A model generated the notes under the pieces. The model searched no databases. It saw only the letters and a list, made by a program, of their open reading frames with translations, and was not told the DNA's origin. From positions 1 through 64,000 of the forward strand of contig CAJNDS010002603.1 in NCBI GenBank assembly GCA_905221605.1: a stretch of 64,000 bases of DNA. Reading direction: 5' to 3'. How positions within the stretch are numbered: the first letter of the stretch is position 1; each line of letters begins with the position of its first letter. Of the stretch, positions 61,300-64,000 are shown in pieces. Origin of the DNA: Symbiodinium natans. Taxonomy: Eukaryota; Sar; Dinophyceae; Suessiales; Symbiodiniaceae. A program made the position numbers and the translations under genes.

Positions 61300-61545
61300 C
61301 AGGCGGGAAGCGCTTGAAAAATCAGACCAGAAGGATGAAAGCACAGGAACTTGCAGTTCAGCCCGATGTGCAGGTTTTCCTTCTAGACGCATTGCACGAG
61401 CCTTACACCAACTACCTCTGGAAGGCGACGTGTAACCACATGTGCCGATTTGTGATGCTGCGGCAGATGCTGGTCGGCATGGCACGTCTTGGGCGAGGAG
61501 CTTGTTGCAGATTGCAAGTTGCAAGCATCTTAACCGGAATCTGAC
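61300..61545 (+). CDS. Unassigned exon
   Basis: After GCCTTTCAG the frame reads KRLKNQTRRMKAQELAVQPD, then VFLLDALHEPYTNYLWKATC and MCRFVMLRQMLVGMARLGRG, stop near 61544. Another frame at the start (REALEKSDQKDESTGTCSSA) competes. Confidence 0.35.
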
Positions 61546-61645
61546 CTAGCATTGAAATGTGACGGTGGGCTGACTTTCACTCAAAAGTTAAGCACTTCGG
61601 TCTGTCCATGTGCATGTGCTGGGTGTCATGTTCATCCTCCGACAG

Positions 61646-61872
61646 GCTCTTACAAGGTGCAGACAGCTAGCGCCTCCCCACCTGAGCAGCACTTTTCTGA
61701 CGACGCCTGCCCAGACACTCGGCTCGGCCAGACGAGTTGCTCGTTAGTGGGTGCAGGGCACCTCAGCGTGGAGGTGCTGTACCCGGGCAGCGGCTACGAC
61801 GCGGCGGACAGTTTCCCGACCGTAATGCCAATGCCAGCGAGATCGTCGCACCCAGACGTGACCTTCGACTAG
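61646..61872 (+). CDS. Unassigned C-terminal exon
   Basis: After CTCCGACAG the frame reads YKVQTASASPPEQHFSDDAC, then TSCSLVGAGHLSVEVLYPGS and GYDAADSFPTVMPMPARSSH, stop at 61870-61872. Ser/Pro/Gly-rich with a strand-like core; function unknown. Confidence 0.4.
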
Positions 61873-61879
61873 TGTGCTT

Positions 61880-63780
61880 GTCTTTTTTGGATGGCATTGG
61901 TGTAGGCCGTAGGCCCTCAGAATTGCTCGATGCTGCGGTCCTAATCACATCGCGTGGGGGACAGACGAGACCTGCGTCGCCTAAAACTTCACTACTGGGA
62001 CGACACAACAGATCGAGGACATGTCCCAACAGATGATATCATAATGTGGCTCATCATGGTGGATGTGGTCGACGACCAGGTTATGCATTGGAATGTGGGC
62101 ACTACAGGGGCTGCGCAACCTGATGTCCGTCGAGCTTCAGCCGAACTTGATCTCAAAGGAACGCGCTACCCCGGTCTCAAAGCAACGCGCTACCCCTTCG
62201 CATGGCCATAGCATTCGCAAGAATCTCGCGCAGTGCCCGGATGGTGCTTCGCAACTTAGAGAACGATCGATGGGCCTTTCAAGGCAGTCAACCAGCTCCG
62301 AGGGGGGATGATCAAGCGAGAAACTCGCGTGGCCACTGCAGTTTCAAATTGAGGAAGAAACTCGACCCGACCACGGCTTAGAGCGGTGCATCCAAGGCAG
62401 GAAACTCTTCCACCCACTTCGACAGTTCCAACGACACGACATCGAGGAGAAACATGCCATGGGTCGAGAACATGCGTGACAGACCCAGGGCTAGTTCGAC
62501 AACCGACAGTTGGCATACAGACATGCTTTCGATCGCCCCAGATCCCGACTCTGATCCATCTCCTCAAGATCACCGACTACCCCCAAGTCGATGTCTTGAA
62601 GCAGGAAAGGACCGATAGTATTGACATGCAGGCGTTAAGATTGGCGAGGCAATGGGCAGTAGTCGACGTGCTCGACCCCCGCTCCAGATCTGTAGAATCT
62701 CACTTCACTGGGGACCGCGTTCCTGCGAGATGATGGTTGACGTCTGACTTGTGGTGTGGGGAGATGGCCACGACGAGCATGTCGACCGTTACCCTTTCGT
62801 GATCCTCCGCAGGCGCAGGTCTTGCTGATCACGCCCGAGGCCCAACGTTCGGGTCCACCGCAAGCGTATCCGCCTCGGCGATGTCCTGGCAACCTGCAAC
62901 CGGCTATCCGCCATGTCTCCAGCCCTGCACCGTCTCACGGCACCGTAACCACTTCAGAAGACACAGCGATGGGCAGCTTCTTGGCTTAGAGGACATGAGC
63001 TCGGAGATGGGATGATGGGATTCTGTAGGAAGGTCTCCGAGCGACAATCGCCCGATTCATTGCGCCGAATACGAGGCATTGTGATCTCCACCGATGAAGC
63101 GTCCTTGACTCTCGCCCCATGCCCGTGCAAACATGACTCGATGGATGCCTCTACGACTGACTCTACGATGTTTTCTTGCCACGCCAGGAGGATGGCAAGA
63201 AGTCAACGCCACTTCCGCGCGGGACGTCTGTTCGAAAATCGGCCACGCGCCCCTCAATGCGAGCTAACTATGCCGCGGAGCCCGCGCAGCAATCGGTCGG
63301 GCTGGTACGTTAGCCTTGCGAGACGTCATGAATCACTTACCAATGACAGTCCCGAGGCTGCTTGTCCGCGACAGTTTCCGGGATCCATCCCGCTGCTTTC
63401 TTCAAACTCGAAGAGCAGGACGGGGGGACGGGCCATTGCCCAGGCGAGGAGGACCTCCCATCCTGGGACGAGCTACATCGGGAACGGCCGGGCTGCTGTC
63501 TGCTTCCACCTTGGCGATGCTAAGCAAGAGTCCAGGGACTCCAGGGACCTGCCGAATTGCTGAAAATTTGGGGAAGCTGTCCTTCACTTGCTTGCTCGAG
63601 GCACGAGTGACGATACTGGCTTGCGCTGTGGGACGTTTTCATTTCCAGTGTTGCGACAATGACGCCGCCTCGAGACACACTTTCCTTCCAGGGGGCAAAC
63701 ACCACCATTCAACTGTTGCTTCGCACTGGACATGGCGCAATCTTCGAGGCTTGCGCATCGACAGTCCACGCTGGTTCGTG
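61880..63780. other. No firm gene
   Basis: Composition shifts (more CGA/TCG words) and ORFs are many but short on both strands. Possibly an old mobile element, but no integrase or RT motif can be read. A 22-bp direct repeat around CTCAAAG(G/C)AACGCGCTACCCC sits at 62152-62195. Confidence 0.35.
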
Positions 63781-63799
63781 AAACGGATGGAATTTCTGA

Positions 63800-63950
63800 A
63801 GCTCTGAAGCTCGTGAGCTTCGGTTGAAGCCTGAGTTTCTGAACTTCTGAAGCTCGCAAAGAAGTTTTGCTGAAGCTCGCAAGCTTCACTTTTGAAGCTT
63901 GAAGCCTGAAGCTTGCGAGGTTCGCGCTTCAAAAAAAAACGAAGCTATTC
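63800..63950. repeat. Cluster of GAAGCT/AAGCTTC inverted motifs
   Basis: More than ten GAAGC / GCTTC motifs in both orientations within 150 bp, including CTGAAGCTCGCAAGCTTC and TTGAAGCTTGAAGCCTGAAG, ending in an A-tract. Confidence 0.85.
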
Positions 63951-64000
63951 TGACCGACCCCTGGCTGCCAATCAAATCTGCTGGTATGGCGGAAGACAGC

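Overview
The window reads as nuclear DNA of a dinoflagellate, most likely a Symbiodiniaceae/Suessiales-type genome. The case rests on five things: (i) short coding exons separated by introns of about 50-180 nt, many with GC or GA instead of GT at the donor and AG at the acceptor; (ii) nearly every credible exon on the + strand over more than 55 kb, a unidirectional gene cluster; (iii) many pentatricopeptide-type (PPR) exons with the 'T/S-Y-N-x-A-I-S-A-C...W..AL' pattern abundant in dinoflagellates; (iv) 5'-truncated, A-tailed LINE-like remnants whose protein matches a family common in dinoflagellate genomes; (v) a tandem duplicate of a small intronless gene. No bacterial or organellar operon is visible. 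Organism assignment is inference from style; no database was searched. Exon boundaries were read by eye from frame, splice-site and family pattern.

Layout. 0.7-5.4 kb: three decayed copies of one LINE-like element, interleaved with a ~220-240 bp inverted repeat. 5.6-16.6 kb: exons of several + strand genes, among them a probable FHA-domain exon, a Glu/Ala/Pro coiled-coil exon, RD/RS-rich exons of splicing-factor style, a Tudor-like exon, proline-rich exons and a gene with a hairpin-bearing intron. 16.75-20.4 kb: a 3.6 kb block of simple and compound tandem arrays (10-bp units inside ~60-bp units, AAGC tetramers, G/C tracts, 14-bp units with ~80-bp spacers). 21.2-24.8 kb: scattered exons of unknown genes. 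24.8-25.7 kb: a dispersed repeat family. 26.5-28.3 kb: a Lys-rich gene, then a membrane-anchored methyltransferase. 28.5-31.3 kb: exons of an unrecognised gene. 31.96-33.59 kb: two near-identical copies of a 151-residue gene. 34.4-35.7 kb: giant AAG/GA simple repeats. 37.6-44.8 kb: a long PPR gene or genes, with a 44-unit CAG/AGC tract. 46-47.8 kb: unknown exons. 48.16-49.82 kb: a complete two-exon cytochrome P450. 51.98-52.64 kb: a complete ankyrin-repeat gene. 53.2-54.6 kb: an AT-richer, gene-free island. 55.3-56.3 kb: an alpha/beta-hydrolase gene with very short introns. 57-62 kb: further unassigned exons. 62-64 kb: no clear gene, ending in a cluster of GAAGCT repeats.

The genes form no pathway I can name. 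Shared features are gene architecture (one strand, short introns, acceptor-like AG just before several start codons, compatible with spliced-leader trans-splicing) and some themes: RNA-binding PPR protein(s), RS/Pro-rich splicing-type proteins, and membrane enzymes (P450, hydrolase, methyltransferase). The best-supported calls are the P450, the ankyrin gene, the hydrolase core, the methyltransferase, the duplicated gene and the PPR exons.
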